Origin: Prevotella sp.
GTDB lineage: Bacteria; Bacteroidota; Bacteroidia; Bacteroidales; Bacteroidaceae
Assembly: GCA_017475265.1 (NCBI GenBank)
Contig: JAFVFY010000068.1
Coordinates: 1 to 62,550 of the forward strand
DNA: 62,550 bases
Direction of reading: 5' to 3'
In this document: piece after piece, positions 1 to 8,516 of the stretch
Layout: each line of letters begins with the position of its first letter
Numbering within the stretch: the stretch's first letter is position 1
Translations under genes and position numbers: made by a program
The notes under the pieces: model-generated
Databases searched by the model: none
What the model was told of the DNA's origin: nothing
What the model saw: only the letters and a program-made list of their open reading frames with translations

Positions 1-95
1 ATTCGCCAAGTACAACATTGTCAAATGACCACCTTCCGACTGATTGCTCTTAAAATAGTTAATAACAATATTGTCGGGAATGTCAGTAGTCAAAT
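1..95. other. window edge, no gene assigned
   Basis: The minus strand has one frame open from about position 75 to the window edge (ending ...TMLYLAN), but no ATG start and no family I recognise. It may be the beginning of a gene cut by the window edge, or degraded sequence 3' of the ATPase gene. Confidence 0.2.
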
Positions 96-1448
96 TTACA
101 GTAGGGGGGTCATGTATAATGGAAGATACGTGACCCCCTCTTCCGTTTTCATATCTGATGTGTGTAAAATATAGGGAGTAGAGAGCATACTCACATATTT
201 CTTTCTGAACTTTTCAAGTGACGAGAGAGTGTAGTTCTTACCTGACTTAACATCAATGGGCGAAACATTATGGCGACTTGTTGTGATGGCTTTGCTAACC
301 AAGAAGTCTATCTCCATTCGTTTCTCAGCGTCATCTTTCGAATAGTTAGAGAAAAAATACAACTTATGTCCAGCAGCCCTAAGCATCTGTGCCACAATGT
401 TCTCCATCAGCATACCTTCGTTAAACTCAAGTTTGTCGAACATCAGTTTTTTATATAACTCTTCTTTTACAATGCCGTTTTCATCGAAAGAGTGGCTAAT
501 CAGCAGACCAGTATCAGCCATATAACACTTTAGGGTGTTGCCGTCCTTTGTCAGTTTGAACCCGATGTTTGGTTCCGTACTATTAAAACAGATGTTCACG
601 ACTTTGGCATCAGCCAACCACAGAAAAGCTGAATCATAATCGCGATAACGGGCATCCTTCTGCAAATCCGCCAGTCGGAACTTCTTCTCATGACGCTGCA
701 GTTGCGATGGTATCTCGTCGAAAATCTGCGTTACCTTTGTCTCCAGTCCCTCGGCATACTGCTGAATGTCGTTGCGGTAAAGATTCAGAATCAGACGCTT
801 CTGTCTGTCGACTTGATTGAAGTCCTTTGTTTCAGCATATTTGAGTACGGCCTGCGGCATACCACCTACTATCATATATTGCCGTAGCCAGGTCATGGCC
901 TTGCGGTGCATGTCCTGCCCCATCGGCTTGCCTGCCTCAAACTGCATTCTTATAAGTGTCATCAATGACTGTTCTCCCATTGCCCATAGGAATTCTTCGA
1001 AGTCCATAGGATTTAGTTCTATCGGCTCTTCTTCTGATGGAATCGTGATATTCTTCACATTCTTTTTGATGCTGACGAGAGAGCCAGTTTCAATATAGTC
1101 GTAACGATGATCTTTTACCAGATATTTTATTGCTGCACGTGCCGTAGGAAACCTCTGTACTTCGTCGAAGATGATAAGCGATCGACGCTGATGTAGTGTA
1201 GTGCCAGTATAAAGGCTCAAGTACATGAAGAACGTATCGAGGTCGTTCAGATAATTGACAAACAGATCACGCATCTGTTGTGTTGTATTATTGAAGTCAA
1301 TAAGAATATAACTGTCGTATTCTTTCTTGGCGAATTCTTCAACAATATAACTCTTTCCCACACGACGAGCACCTTCTATCATCAGCGCACTATCACCCTG
1401 AGACACCCTTTTCCACTGTAATAAACGGTCATAAATCTTACGTTTCAT
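96..1448 (-). CDS. AAA ATPase with DUF4143 (ATP-binding protein)
   Basis: The 450-residue protein has Walker A GARRVGKS at residues 26-33, Walker B LIIFDE around 91-96, the DUF4143 middle segment (YMADTGLL, then NEGMLMENIVAQ) and a C-terminal PD-(D/E)XK-like patch (EIDFLVSK then PIDVKSG). This is the usual build of the large archaeal/bacterial AAA_14 plus DUF4143 family, whose substrate is generally unknown and which is often mobile or toxin-like. I start at the ATG at 1448. A longer reading to 1508 would run through the promoter and operator-like repeats, and its first 20 residues do not look like family sequence. The gene is monocistronic, divergent from the Rpn gene, and likely controlled by the repeats at 1471-1557. 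Confidence 0.88.
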   Translation of the reverse strand: MKRKIYDRLLQWKRVSQGDSALMIEGARRVGKSYIVEEFAKKEYDSYILIDFNNTTQQMRDLFVNYLNDLDTFFMYLSLYTGTTLHQRRSLIIFDEVQRFPTARAAIKYLVKDHRYDYIETGSLVSIKKNVKNITIPSEEEPIELNPMDFEEFLWAMGEQSLMTLIRMQFEAGKPMGQDMHRKAMTWLRQYMIVGGMPQAVLKYAETKDFNQVDRQKRLILNLYRNDIQQYAEGLETKVTQIFDEIPSQLQRHEKKFRLADLQKDARYRDYDSAFLWLADAKVVNICFNSTEPNIGFKLTKDGNTLKCYMADTGLLISHSFDENGIVKEELYKKLMFDKLEFNEGMLMENIVAQMLRAAGHKLYFFSNYSKDDAEKRMEIDFLVSKAITTSRHNVSPIDVKSGKNYTLSSLEKFRKKYVSMLSTPYILHTSDMKTEEGVTYLPLYMTPLL

Positions 1449-1470
1449 ACGTTTCTTGTTATGCAATAAA

Positions 1471-1557
1471 ACACGTTTCCGCGATTTTTGGATGCTGCAA
1501 ATATACACATTTCCGCGATTTTCTCAATATCTTACGCTACACATTTCCGCGATTTTT
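1471..1557 (-). promoter_or_regulatory. three operator-like repeats, 34-bp period
   Basis: The 18-19-bp motif ACACRTTTCCGCGATTTT begins at 1471, 1505 and 1539, so the copies are exactly 34 bp apart; only one base differs within the core. The middle copy fills the space between the proposed -33 and -7 boxes of the ATPase promoter, and the lowest-coordinate copy lies at the predicted transcript start. This is the layout expected for binding sites of a repressor, perhaps the ATPase itself (inference). Confidence 0.7.
1498..1526 (-). promoter_or_regulatory. ATPase promoter
   Basis: On the minus strand TATATTTG (1505 down to 1498) fits the Bacteroidetes -7 box TAnnTTTG, with a weak TTG at 1526-1524, 18 bp upstream. 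The predicted start near 1491 leaves a leader of about 43 bases. Confidence 0.55.
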
Positions 1558-1712
1558 TAGATTTTATAACTATTTTTGTTTCCATTCGTACTATTTATGT
1601 GCTGAAAGTGCCACCTTCCGTTAAACTATAAACGCGATGGCGAGAACTGTTAAAATGCAATATTAAGTATCTCTTTTTTTGCAAATTATTAGGAAATATC
1701 GCATAATAGATG

Positions 1713-1720
1713 TATCTTTG
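1713..1720 (+). promoter_or_regulatory. -7 box for Rpn gene
   Basis: TATCTTTG matches TAnnTTTG, 27 bases ahead of the ATG at 1747. No clear -33 TTTG is seen at the usual distance. Confidence 0.5.
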
Positions 1721-1746
1721 TGCCGTAATTCTTAAACGACGCAACT

Positions 1747-2610
1747 ATGGGAAAGTATTTAGACCCGAGAGCCGACCTGACTTTCAAGAAAATATTCGGC
1801 GAGCATAAGCACCTCGTCATCAGTTTGCTTAATGCCTTGTTGCCCTTGAAGGACGATGAGCGCGTGGAGAGTATAGAGTATTGGCCTGCCGACCAAATTC
1901 CCGAGCGCACGGAGGCCGAGAAATACAGCATCGTGGAAGTGTGCTGCAAGGACAACAAGCAGCGTGAGTTCATCGTCGAGATGCAGATGACATGGACGGA
2001 ATCTTTCAAGAAGCGCGTCTTGCTGAATGCCTCGAAAGCCTACGTGGCCCAGACCAACAAGGGCATGAAATATAAGACCCTGCAGCCAGTCTATGCGCTG
2101 AACTTCGTCAATGCCTCATTTATGAAGGATGTGGATGACTACTATCACTATTACCACCTCGTCCACGACAAGTACACCGACAAGGTGATTGACGGCCTGC
2201 ACCTCATCTTTGTGGAACTTCCGAAGTTTAAGCCACAGACCATCAGCGAGCGCAAGATGCAGGTGCTGTGGCTCCGCTTCCTCACTGAGATCAATGACAG
2301 GACGCAGGAGGTTCCTGCTGAACTGTTGGAGAATGCCGAGGTGAGCGAAGCGCTCGAAATACTGGAGCGTGCAGCCTTCACCGATGCCGAAATGCGTGCC
2401 TACGACAAGTTCTGGGACAGTATCTCTTCGTGGAGAACCCTCGAGGGTGACTGGGAGGATAAGTTGGCAGAGGCAAAGGCAGAAGCAGAGGCCAAACTGA
2501 AGCAAGACAAGCTCGACACCGCTCGCAAACTTAAGGCTATGAACGTGATGACCACCGCGCAGATAGCCGATGCCACCGGCCTCACCGCCGAGGAAATTGA
2601 GGGACTGTAG
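1747..2610 (+). CDS. Rpn-family PD-(D/E)XK nuclease/putative transposase
   Basis: The 287-residue protein begins MGKYLDPRADLTFKKIFGE, the hallmark N-terminus of the Rpn (PF12784, 'transposase_31-like') family. The nuclease core is visible as REFIVEMQ near residues 78-85, giving the E-x-Q variant of the PD-(D/E)XK motif, followed by the KRVLLNASKAYVAQ helix. Family members (RpnA and relatives) promote recombination or act as nucleases in defence. The C-terminus is a charged coil (about 240-268) followed by a small helical motif MTTAQIADATGLTAEEIEGL, a common tail in Bacteroidales members. Length is normal and the frame is intact. It has its own promoter and terminator. Confidence 0.88.
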   Translation: MGKYLDPRADLTFKKIFGEHKHLVISLLNALLPLKDDERVESIEYWPADQIPERTEAEKYSIVEVCCKDNKQREFIVEMQMTWTESFKKRVLLNASKAYVAQTNKGMKYKTLQPVYALNFVNASFMKDVDDYYHYYHLVHDKYTDKVIDGLHLIFVELPKFKPQTISERKMQVLWLRFLTEINDRTQEVPAELLENAEVSEALEILERAAFTDAEMRAYDKFWDSISSWRTLEGDWEDKLAEAKAEAEAKLKQDKLDTARKLKAMNVMTTAQIADATGLTAEEIEGL

Positions 2611-2637
2611 GATGTAATCAAGGTAATCGCAACCAAT

Positions 2638-2674
2638 AGCGGATAGCCCGGCATTCGGCACTATCCGCTTTTTC
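2638..2674 (+). terminator. intrinsic terminator after Rpn gene
   Basis: AGCGGATAG at 2638-2646 pairs perfectly with CTATCCGCT at 2661-2669 and is followed by a T run. Confidence 0.8.
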
Positions 2675-2694
2675 AATAAAGCGACAGACTGACG

Positions 2695-3305
2695 ATGGAA
2701 CAGAAATTTAGCAATAACAGTATTGATCTTCAGGTGCTGCTGGAGTTCTGCGAGCGGGAGGGTGAGGCAGTGGCTTACCGCAAGGGTGACCAACTGGAGC
2801 GCGAGGGCGATCCGGCGCGGTGGTTCGCCTTCGTGGAGAGTGGATGCTTCAAGTATGTGAATCATGGTAACGAAAGGCTACGGGTAGGCGACTACAGGTC
2901 GAGAATTGACAAGGAACACATTACATGGTTTTCCTTTGCGGGCGAATTCGTGGTCGACTACCCGACGTTTCTCTACGGTCGACCGTCTCAGACCACTATC
3001 GAAGCTATGATGCCCAGCCGCGTGCTTAGGGTTACTGGCCAGCAATTGGAACAGTACTACGACCAAAGTAAGGAAACGATGAAGCTGCGTGCTATCATTG
3101 CAGAGCATATTCTTTTCCAGTTCCGTTCGCGCTATCTCGACCTCCACTGCTCCACACCCCGCGAGCGTTACGAGTCGCTACTAAGCGTTGCCCCGGCATC
3201 GTGCAGCACTTGTCGCTCAATGCCATCTCCTCGTTCCTCTCCATCACCCCGCAGATGCTCTCCAAAATCCGAAAAGACATTACTTTCAACGGTAAAAACG
3301 AATGA
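2695..3305 (+). pseudogene. Crp/Fnr-family regulator, frameshifted
   Basis: Residues 1 to about 164 read as a cyclic-nucleotide-binding-fold regulator (GDQLEREGDPARWFAFVESG, then a helix and TPRERYESLLS). At about 3185-3190 the frame breaks. In the next frame the sequence continues sensibly as CPGIVQHLSLNAISSFLSIT and then PQMLSKIRKDITF, the recognition-helix part of the DNA-binding domain, to a TGA at 3303-3305. The total length is one base short of a multiple of three, so a single-base deletion explains it. The intact form would be about 203 residues. Reading straight through the frameshift instead gives a nonsense serine/proline-rich tail to 3579. It could be a real pseudogene or a sequencing error. 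Confidence 0.75.
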
Positions 3306-3359
3306 AACGCTGACCATAGTAACAAAATCGACGTCAAAAAACAATTTCCCATCAAAAAG

Positions 3360-3391
3360 TTTGGTCGATTCAATAAAAAGCACTACCTTTG
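3360..3391 (+). promoter_or_regulatory. promoter of AbiF-like locus
   Basis: TTTG at 3360-3363, then 20 bp, then TACCTTTG at 3384-3391: a full Bacteroidetes promoter. The start would fall near 3397, directly before the structured leader. It lies downstream of the true stop of the Crp-like gene. Confidence 0.75.
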
Positions 3392-3395
3392 CACC

Positions 3396-3450
3396 CACGA
3401 GAACCCGCCAAGCCTCTTCACAATGCTTAAATCGGCGGGTCGTTTTATTT
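3396..3450 (+). ncRNA. structured leader RNA of AbiF-like gene
   Basis: ACCCGCC (3403-3409) pairs with GGCGGGT (3434-3440). Inside it AAGC (3410-3413) pairs with GCTT (3425-3428) around an 11-base loop, with an AAATC bulge. CGTTTTATTTT follows, so the hairpin could also end transcription just before the ATG at 3455. It sits immediately after a strong promoter. AbiF/AbiD-type HEPN proteins have been reported to pair with short upstream RNAs; that this is one is inference. Confidence 0.55.
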
Positions 3451-3454
3451 TCTT

Positions 3455-4348
3455 ATGACATATTATTCAAAGACCTACACATCGCCCGCCCAGTTGACGG
3501 CATTGCTACAGTCGCGCGGTCTACACGTCGAGAACGTCACACGGACGGAGAACTACCTCCGCCACATCGGCTACTATAGATTCAGTGCATATCTTTACCC
3601 CCTCTAGACTACACCGAAGGAAAATCATGTGTTCAAGCCCGGCGCCGCCTTCAATCAGGCTCTGGACATGTATCGTTTCGACAGGCATCTGCGACTGCTG
3701 ATGTTCAACGAGATAGAAAAGATAGAGGTTGCCGTGCGCAGTGCCATTGTCAATATCACGAGCCGTGAGACGAGCAATCCCTTCTGGATGACCGACCCGA
3801 CTTGTTTCTATGATGCCAACACCTTTGTCAAGACGAAACAACTCATAGATGCCGAACTCGCCAAGTCGCGCGAGGACTTCATAGAACATTTCCGCAACAC
3901 CTATTCCGACCCATATCCTCCATCATGGATGTTGGCAGAGATCCTGCCTTTGGGCGTACTGACCAGGATATACAACAACATCAAGAGCAACCAGATACGC
4001 AAGAAGATAGCCCAGGAGTTTTCGCTGGGCGTCCCTGTGTTCAACTCATGGATGACCATCATCACCGTTGCCCGCAACAACTGCGGCCACCATGCTCGCG
4101 TATGGAACCGCACATTTGCATTGCAAGTGCTGCCCCAGCGGCGCATGACCCGCCCTTGGATTACCATTCCCGTCAACCAGCGGAAAGTATATTTCAGCCT
4201 TTGCATCATCAAGTATTACCTCAACATCATTTCGCCCAACAACGATATGAAGGCGAAAGTCGATGCCCTGCTCGCCGCTTACCCGTCCATCGACGTCACC
4301 GCCATGGGCTTCCCTCGCGGATGGGAGAGTGAGCCGCTTTGGCAATAA
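3455..4348 (+). pseudogene. Abi_2 (AbiD/AbiF-like) HEPN protein with in-frame stop
   Basis: From the ATG at 3455 the reading gives MTYYSKTYTSPAQLTALLQS, then TENYLRHIGYYRFSAYLYPL, then TAG at 3605-3607 (codon 51), and then FKPGAAFNQALDMYRFDRHL and the rest of an Abi_2 domain in the same frame to 4348 (297 codons). The family's predicted RNase motif R-x4-H is present as RNNCGH at residues 207-212, followed by HARVWNR. Everything except the amber codon is intact, so the loss is recent, or the stop is read through, or translation restarts at GTG 3629. Abi_2 proteins act in abortive phage defence and share the HEPN fold with Cas13. Confidence 0.8.
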
Positions 4349-4476
4349 CACGCTATTTGAACCAAAGGCATTACTTTCGAGGCCCGATAGTAGCAAAACT
4401 CTGAAACTAGTTTCATATTTTCACCCTTGGCACCCGATTTCCGGGCTTGCCGAGCTTTTTTCCGTGCCGTTTTCCG

Positions 4477-4484
4477 TATCTTTG
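4477..4484 (+). promoter_or_regulatory. -7 box for TlpA-like gene
   Basis: TATCTTTG fits TAnnTTTG, with a T-rich tract about 20 bp upstream. It leaves a leader of roughly 110 bases before the ATG at 4602. The rest of the 4349-4601 gap shows nothing else I can name. Confidence 0.5.
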
Positions 4485-4601
4485 TGGCTCGGAATAATTC
4501 TCGGAGACGGTTACAGCATGAAAATAAATGCCTCGAACAAAATATTTTCGCGAAAACGTAGTATATATTATAAAAAGGTATAACAATAAAACAAAAAGAT
4601 T

Positions 4602-6374
4602 ATGAAGCAAACCATCATCACCATCCTGCTTGCCCTCGTCGCAATGACGGGGCAGGCAAAAAAGACAATTGTATGGGAAAACCCATCTGTTGCTTATTCC
4701 GCCATTCCGTATTTTCAAATCCAGAAGGTGGAAATGACGAAGGAAAAGACTGCCATGTATGTCAGGATGGCTCTTTTACCAGGTTATGGATTCCGAATCA
4801 GCGAAGACAGTTATCTGCAAACAAATGGGAAGCAGTATCGCATCATTGGAAGTGACAGCATACCATTGGGAGGAGATTTCATTATTCTGGACGATAGCGG
4901 AATGAAAGACTTCGTCCTCCATTTCAAACCTTTGCCTTTGGACACGAAGGAATTTGACTTCATGGAAGGTTTGGCGCAAGGCGACTACAAGGTGTTTGGC
5001 ATCCACGACAAGGACTACACGATGCCTCCCGCTTCAGTTCCAACTGAATACATGGCCGATGATGATGGGGAAGGATTGACGGAACTGAAGTTCGACGCTA
5101 CGCCAGCCACCATTCATTTCAAGTCGTTGAACTATCGTAAGGGAATGAACACGGAGATTCAAGTGCAATATGTAGATTTGAAGAATCCTGCAAAGCCTAT
5201 GGATGTCGAAGTGAATTTGAATGATGATGGTGAAGCCAGTCTTAGCCTCCCCATATGCCTGCCTCAAATTGTGTGGATCAATATCGTTAACATTCCATGG
5301 AGTTCAATGAGTTGTGTATATCTTTCACCAGGTAAGGAGGTGACCGTCCTTGTTGATATGCTGCACGATGACAGCAGGGCCAATAGCAAGATTGTAGGTG
5401 CCAAAGGCTATTACGCCAAGTTTGGCAAAGATTGGCTTCAGTCTGCTTTTGACGAGGAAACAGAAAATGGTCCTCAGAAACCTACCATTAAAAAGGAAGA
5501 CATTCACGATGTGCAGGCGTTGATAAGATATTGTGATGAAGAACGGGAGAACTACGACAAATGGGTAAAGAACTCAAACTATTGCAAGGCAATCAAAGAT
5601 TATTTGATACAATTCGCATACTCTCCGATTTTTATGTTTGATGGCGAACAAGATTCCCTGTCCAAAACAAAGGAGTTTACAGACTATGTGCTTCAGAATT
5701 ACTCAGAGAATCTATACAAGAGGAATATTGTCTTCAGCAATGAATTCCCAAGAGCCAGCAAATACTATGCAATGACTGATGCACGAGGTTTCAATGCCGA
5801 CCTTGCCCGCTATTGTTACTATTTGCCACAGGTACTTGACTCCAAACAATTGGAGAAACCGCTCATCGAGGACAAGAATCTTTCCGACCTGTACGACAAA
5901 TATGTAGCCGAATATCAAGCGACCGTTACAGCTAACAAACAAGGGCTTGCCGACAACATCCACTACCTCGACATGACAGACGTGGCTTCAGAAGACATCC
6001 TGCAAATTATCCTCGACAAACATAAAGGGAAGACAATTCTCATCGACATCTGGGCCACATGGTGCGGTCCATGTAAGCTCGGGCATGAGAAGATGAAACC
6101 GCTAAAAGAAGAACTGAGCGGCAAAGACATTGTGTACATCTATCTTACCTCGCCCACGTCAGATTACGACACGTGGAAGGATTACATCACAGACATCTCA
6201 GGCGAGCATTATTTCCTAACCCAAGAGCAATTGGAAGCTATTTTCAAGCAACTGCAAGCCCACGGTTATCCCACCTACGCCTTCTTCGCTCCGAATGGGG
6301 AACGGATCACCTCTTTCTCTGGTTTCAGCCTTGAGGCAATCAGAGAGGCTTTGGAGAAAGCACTCAACAAATAA
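4602..6374 (+). CDS. TlpA-like thioredoxin-fold protein, exported
   Basis: The 590-residue protein has a signal peptide (MKQTIITILLALVAMTGQA), a long N-terminal beta-rich region of the type seen in Bacteroidetes TlpA relatives, and a C-terminal thioredoxin domain with the redox motif WCGPC at residues 487-491 (context DIWATWCGPCKLGHEKM). Such proteins reduce or exchange disulfides in the periplasm or outer surface; the partner is unknown. The signal-peptide DNA is nearly the same as that of the next gene, although the mature proteins are unrelated. The two genes are 12 bases apart and probably co-transcribed. Confidence 0.85.
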   Translation: MKQTIITILLALVAMTGQAKKTIVWENPSVAYSAIPYFQIQKVEMTKEKTAMYVRMALLPGYGFRISEDSYLQTNGKQYRIIGSDSIPLGGDFIILDDSGMKDFVLHFKPLPLDTKEFDFMEGLAQGDYKVFGIHDKDYTMPPASVPTEYMADDDGEGLTELKFDATPATIHFKSLNYRKGMNTEIQVQYVDLKNPAKPMDVEVNLNDDGEASLSLPICLPQIVWINIVNIPWSSMSCVYLSPGKEVTVLVDMLHDDSRANSKIVGAKGYYAKFGKDWLQSAFDEETENGPQKPTIKKEDIHDVQALIRYCDEERENYDKWVKNSNYCKAIKDYLIQFAYSPIFMFDGEQDSLSKTKEFTDYVLQNYSENLYKRNIVFSNEFPRASKYYAMTDARGFNADLARYCYYLPQVLDSKQLEKPLIEDKNLSDLYDKYVAEYQATVTANKQGLADNIHYLDMTDVASEDILQIILDKHKGKTILIDIWATWCGPCKLGHEKMKPLKEELSGKDIVYIYLTSPTSDYDTWKDYITDISGEHYFLTQEQLEAIFKQLQAHGYPTYAFFAPNGERITSFSGFSLEAIREALEKALNK

Positions 6375-6386
6375 AACGAAAAGAGC

Positions 6387-6818
6387 ATGAACAAGCAAAC
6401 CATCATCATTATCCTGCTTGCCCTCGTCGCAATGGCGGGGCAGGCACAGGTTCCACTAGAAAGCGTAAGGGAACTTACGATGAAGTCAGAGTATTTCAAC
6501 CATGAGCGGCAAGTGCTCATATACACGCCTGGAGGCTATCAGCAGTTCGACCAGACCTACTACGATGTCATCTACGTGTTCGACGCGCAGTGCCGCGAGA
6601 TGTTCGACCTCGTACACTGCCTGCTCAACATGGCTTGTAAGCCAGACCCCGATGGTGGAAGGAGCACGAGTTTCATCATCGTCGGCATCTGTTCACCAAA
6701 CCTTTGGGACATCAAGGCCTGGCAGTCGATGCTGAGAGGGAACAGTGTAACAGATGGAACAGAGATTTTCTTAAACTTCTCGCGTACATACGCGCATACG
6801 TACGCGAGAAAAGTTTAA
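6387..6818 (+). pseudogene. truncated putative esterase (alpha/beta hydrolase)
   Basis: A signal peptide (to about residue 20) is followed by the N-terminal part of a PF00756-type esterase: ERQVLIYTPGGYQQFDQTYY, VIYVFDAQ and SFIIVGICSPNLWDI. The family runs about 250-380 residues and carries its catalytic Ser, Asp and His later; all are missing here. From about codon 118 the frame enters the 110-bp palindrome at 6739-6848, which supplies the last residues (GNSVTDGTEIF and on) and the stop. The gene was therefore cut at or by that element. Confidence 0.7.
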
Positions 6819-6848
6819 AAACGTCTGTTCCATCTGTTACCTGTTACC
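6739..6848. repeat. 110-bp imperfect palindrome
   Basis: The outer arms 6739-6763 and 6824-6848 match over about 24 bases (core GTAACAGATGGAACAGA) with one mismatch and one indel. The inner arms TTAAACTT/AAGTTTAA (6771-6778, 6811-6818) and CTCGCGTAC/GTACGCGAG (6779-6787, 6800-6808) are perfect. It resembles a small non-autonomous palindromic element sitting at the broken end of the esterase gene. Confidence 0.75.
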
Positions 6849-6851
6849 AAC

Positions 6852-6961
6852 AAGTATGGTGTTTATGCCTCGTAAGTATGGCACTTAGCCCTTGAAAGTA
6901 TGATACTTAGACATCGTAAACATTATACTTAGACATCGTAAACATTATACTTTTGAGTCTG
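6852..6961. repeat. 22-bp tandem array, dyad units (5 copies)
   Basis: Five degenerate 22-bp units start at 6852, 6874, 6896, 6918 and 6940. The third unit contains the dyad AAGTATGATACTT. It lies between the convergent esterase fragment and symporter gene. Confidence 0.8.
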
Positions 6962-6981
6962 AGCTGGCCAGACAAGTCGGC

Positions 6982-8508
6982 TTATTTGTAGCACTCGAAA
7001 ATCTGGTTTACCGTCTCTCGCTTCATCTTCGGCGAGAACAGGCTGACGAGCCATACGACGGGGAAGCCTCCGACCATAGCGATGGCACCACAGTTGATGG
7101 GGTTGATGGGATTGCCTAAAAGCATGTTGATGACCGTGAGTCCCACGCCCCAGATGAAGCATGCCCAGACAGAAGCCGTGGTGACGCTTCTGGAATAGAG
7201 ACCAAGCATGAAGGGAGCGAGGAAGGCACCGGCCAGCGCACCCCACGAGATACCCATCAGCTGGGCAATGAACGTCGGCGGGTTAAGAGCGATGAGCAGC
7301 GAGATGGCAATGAAGAACATGATGAGCACACGCATCACCACCACCTTACGGCGTTCCACCTTCTCGGCCACGACATCGTCAATTGTGCCTTCCTCCACCT
7401 CGCCGGGCAGCGACTTCTTGTCGCGGTAGATGAGGTCGAGGGTCATTGTTGATGAAGAGGTGAGCACCAGCGAGGCCAACGTAGACATCGAGGCGGAGAG
7501 TACGAGCAGCACTACGAGGGCGATGAGTACGTCGGGCAGGGTGATGAGCATGGCGGGCACGATTGAGTCGTAGGCTATCTTACCTGTTGCTTCGTTAATG
7601 ACGGGGTCGTAGAGACGTCCGAAACCTCCGAGGAAGTAACAGCCGCCAGCCACGATGAAGGCGAAGATGGTAGAGATGACGGTGCCGCGCTTGATGGCGC
7701 TCTCGTCGGTAATCGAATAGAACTTACCCACCATCTGTGGCAGGCCCATCGTGCCCAGCGAGGTCAGGATAATCACGCCGAGAAGACCCCACGGGTCGGG
7801 GCCGAACCATGTGGCGAACATGCCGCTGCCTGGTTCGGTGGCGCCATCGGCAGGAAGTTCGGAAAGCTTCTGCACAGCAGTCGTCAGTCCACCCTGGGCA
7901 TTGAGCACAGCGAGGATAACTGCTACGATACCGAAGAGCATGATGATGCCCTGGATGAAGTCGTTCATAGCCGTAGCCTTGTAGCCGCCAAGGATGACAT
8001 AGACGGCGGTAAGAATAGACATAATCACCACACAATACTCGTAGGGGATGTCGAAGCCCATCTCGAAGAGCCTTGAAATGCCGCTATAGACGCCGGCGGT
8101 ATAGGGAATGAGGAACACGAAGGCGATAATCGAGGCTGTCACGCGAAGTCCCTGACTCTGGAAACGGGTGCCGAAGAAGTCGGGCATGGTGCGGCTCTCT
8201 ATGTGTTGCGTCATGAGTTTTGTGCGCCGACCAAGGATGAGCCAGGCGAGGAGCGAACCGATGACGGCGTTGCCGATGCCTATCCAGGCCGACGACAGAC
8301 CGTATTTCCATCCGAACTGTCCGGCGTAGCCCACGAAGACCACAGCCGAGAAATAACTGGTGCCAAAAGCGAAGGCTGTGAGCCAAGGACCCACGGCACG
8401 ACCGCCGAGCACAAAACCGTCAACACTACTGGCCTGCTTACGTGAGTAAAGACCCACGCCAATCATCACGACCAGGAAAATGATTGTAAGAAGTACTTTT
8501 ATAATCAT
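6982..8508 (-). CDS. sodium:solute symporter (SSS family)
   Basis: The 508-residue inner-membrane protein has about 13 hydrophobic segments starting at residue 2 (IIKVLLTIIFLVVMIGVGLY). SSS-family signatures are seen: SVDGFVLGGRAVGPWLTAF near residue 28, GTSYFSAVVFVGYAG, and SMSTLASLVLTSSSTMTLD in the middle. The family moves sugars, amino acids or organic acids with sodium; the substrate cannot be told from sequence. A cytoplasmic loop near residues 360-385 is charged (PGEVEEGTIDDVVAEKVERR). It stands alone between repeat elements, in the same direction as the porin gene 143 bases upstream, with which it may work. Confidence 0.88.
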   Translation of the reverse strand: MIIKVLLTIIFLVVMIGVGLYSRKQASSVDGFVLGGRAVGPWLTAFAFGTSYFSAVVFVGYAGQFGWKYGLSSAWIGIGNAVIGSLLAWLILGRRTKLMTQHIESRTMPDFFGTRFQSQGLRVTASIIAFVFLIPYTAGVYSGISRLFEMGFDIPYEYCVVIMSILTAVYVILGGYKATAMNDFIQGIIMLFGIVAVILAVLNAQGGLTTAVQKLSELPADGATEPGSGMFATWFGPDPWGLLGVIILTSLGTMGLPQMVGKFYSITDESAIKRGTVISTIFAFIVAGGCYFLGGFGRLYDPVINEATGKIAYDSIVPAMLITLPDVLIALVVLLVLSASMSTLASLVLTSSSTMTLDLIYRDKKSLPGEVEEGTIDDVVAEKVERRKVVVMRVLIMFFIAISLLIALNPPTFIAQLMGISWGALAGAFLAPFMLGLYSRSVTTASVWACFIWGVGLTVINMLLGNPINPINCGAIAMVGGFPVVWLVSLFSPKMKRETVNQIFECYK

Positions 8509-8516
8509 GATTTCTT

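Noticed and set aside
2116-2865. Long minus-strand open frame across the Rpn gene
   Set aside because: It is antisense to two real reading frames, shows no family resemblance, and lies over the terminator at 2638.
6852-6961. Possible CRISPR array
   Set aside because: Tandem 22-bp units touch each other with no spacers.
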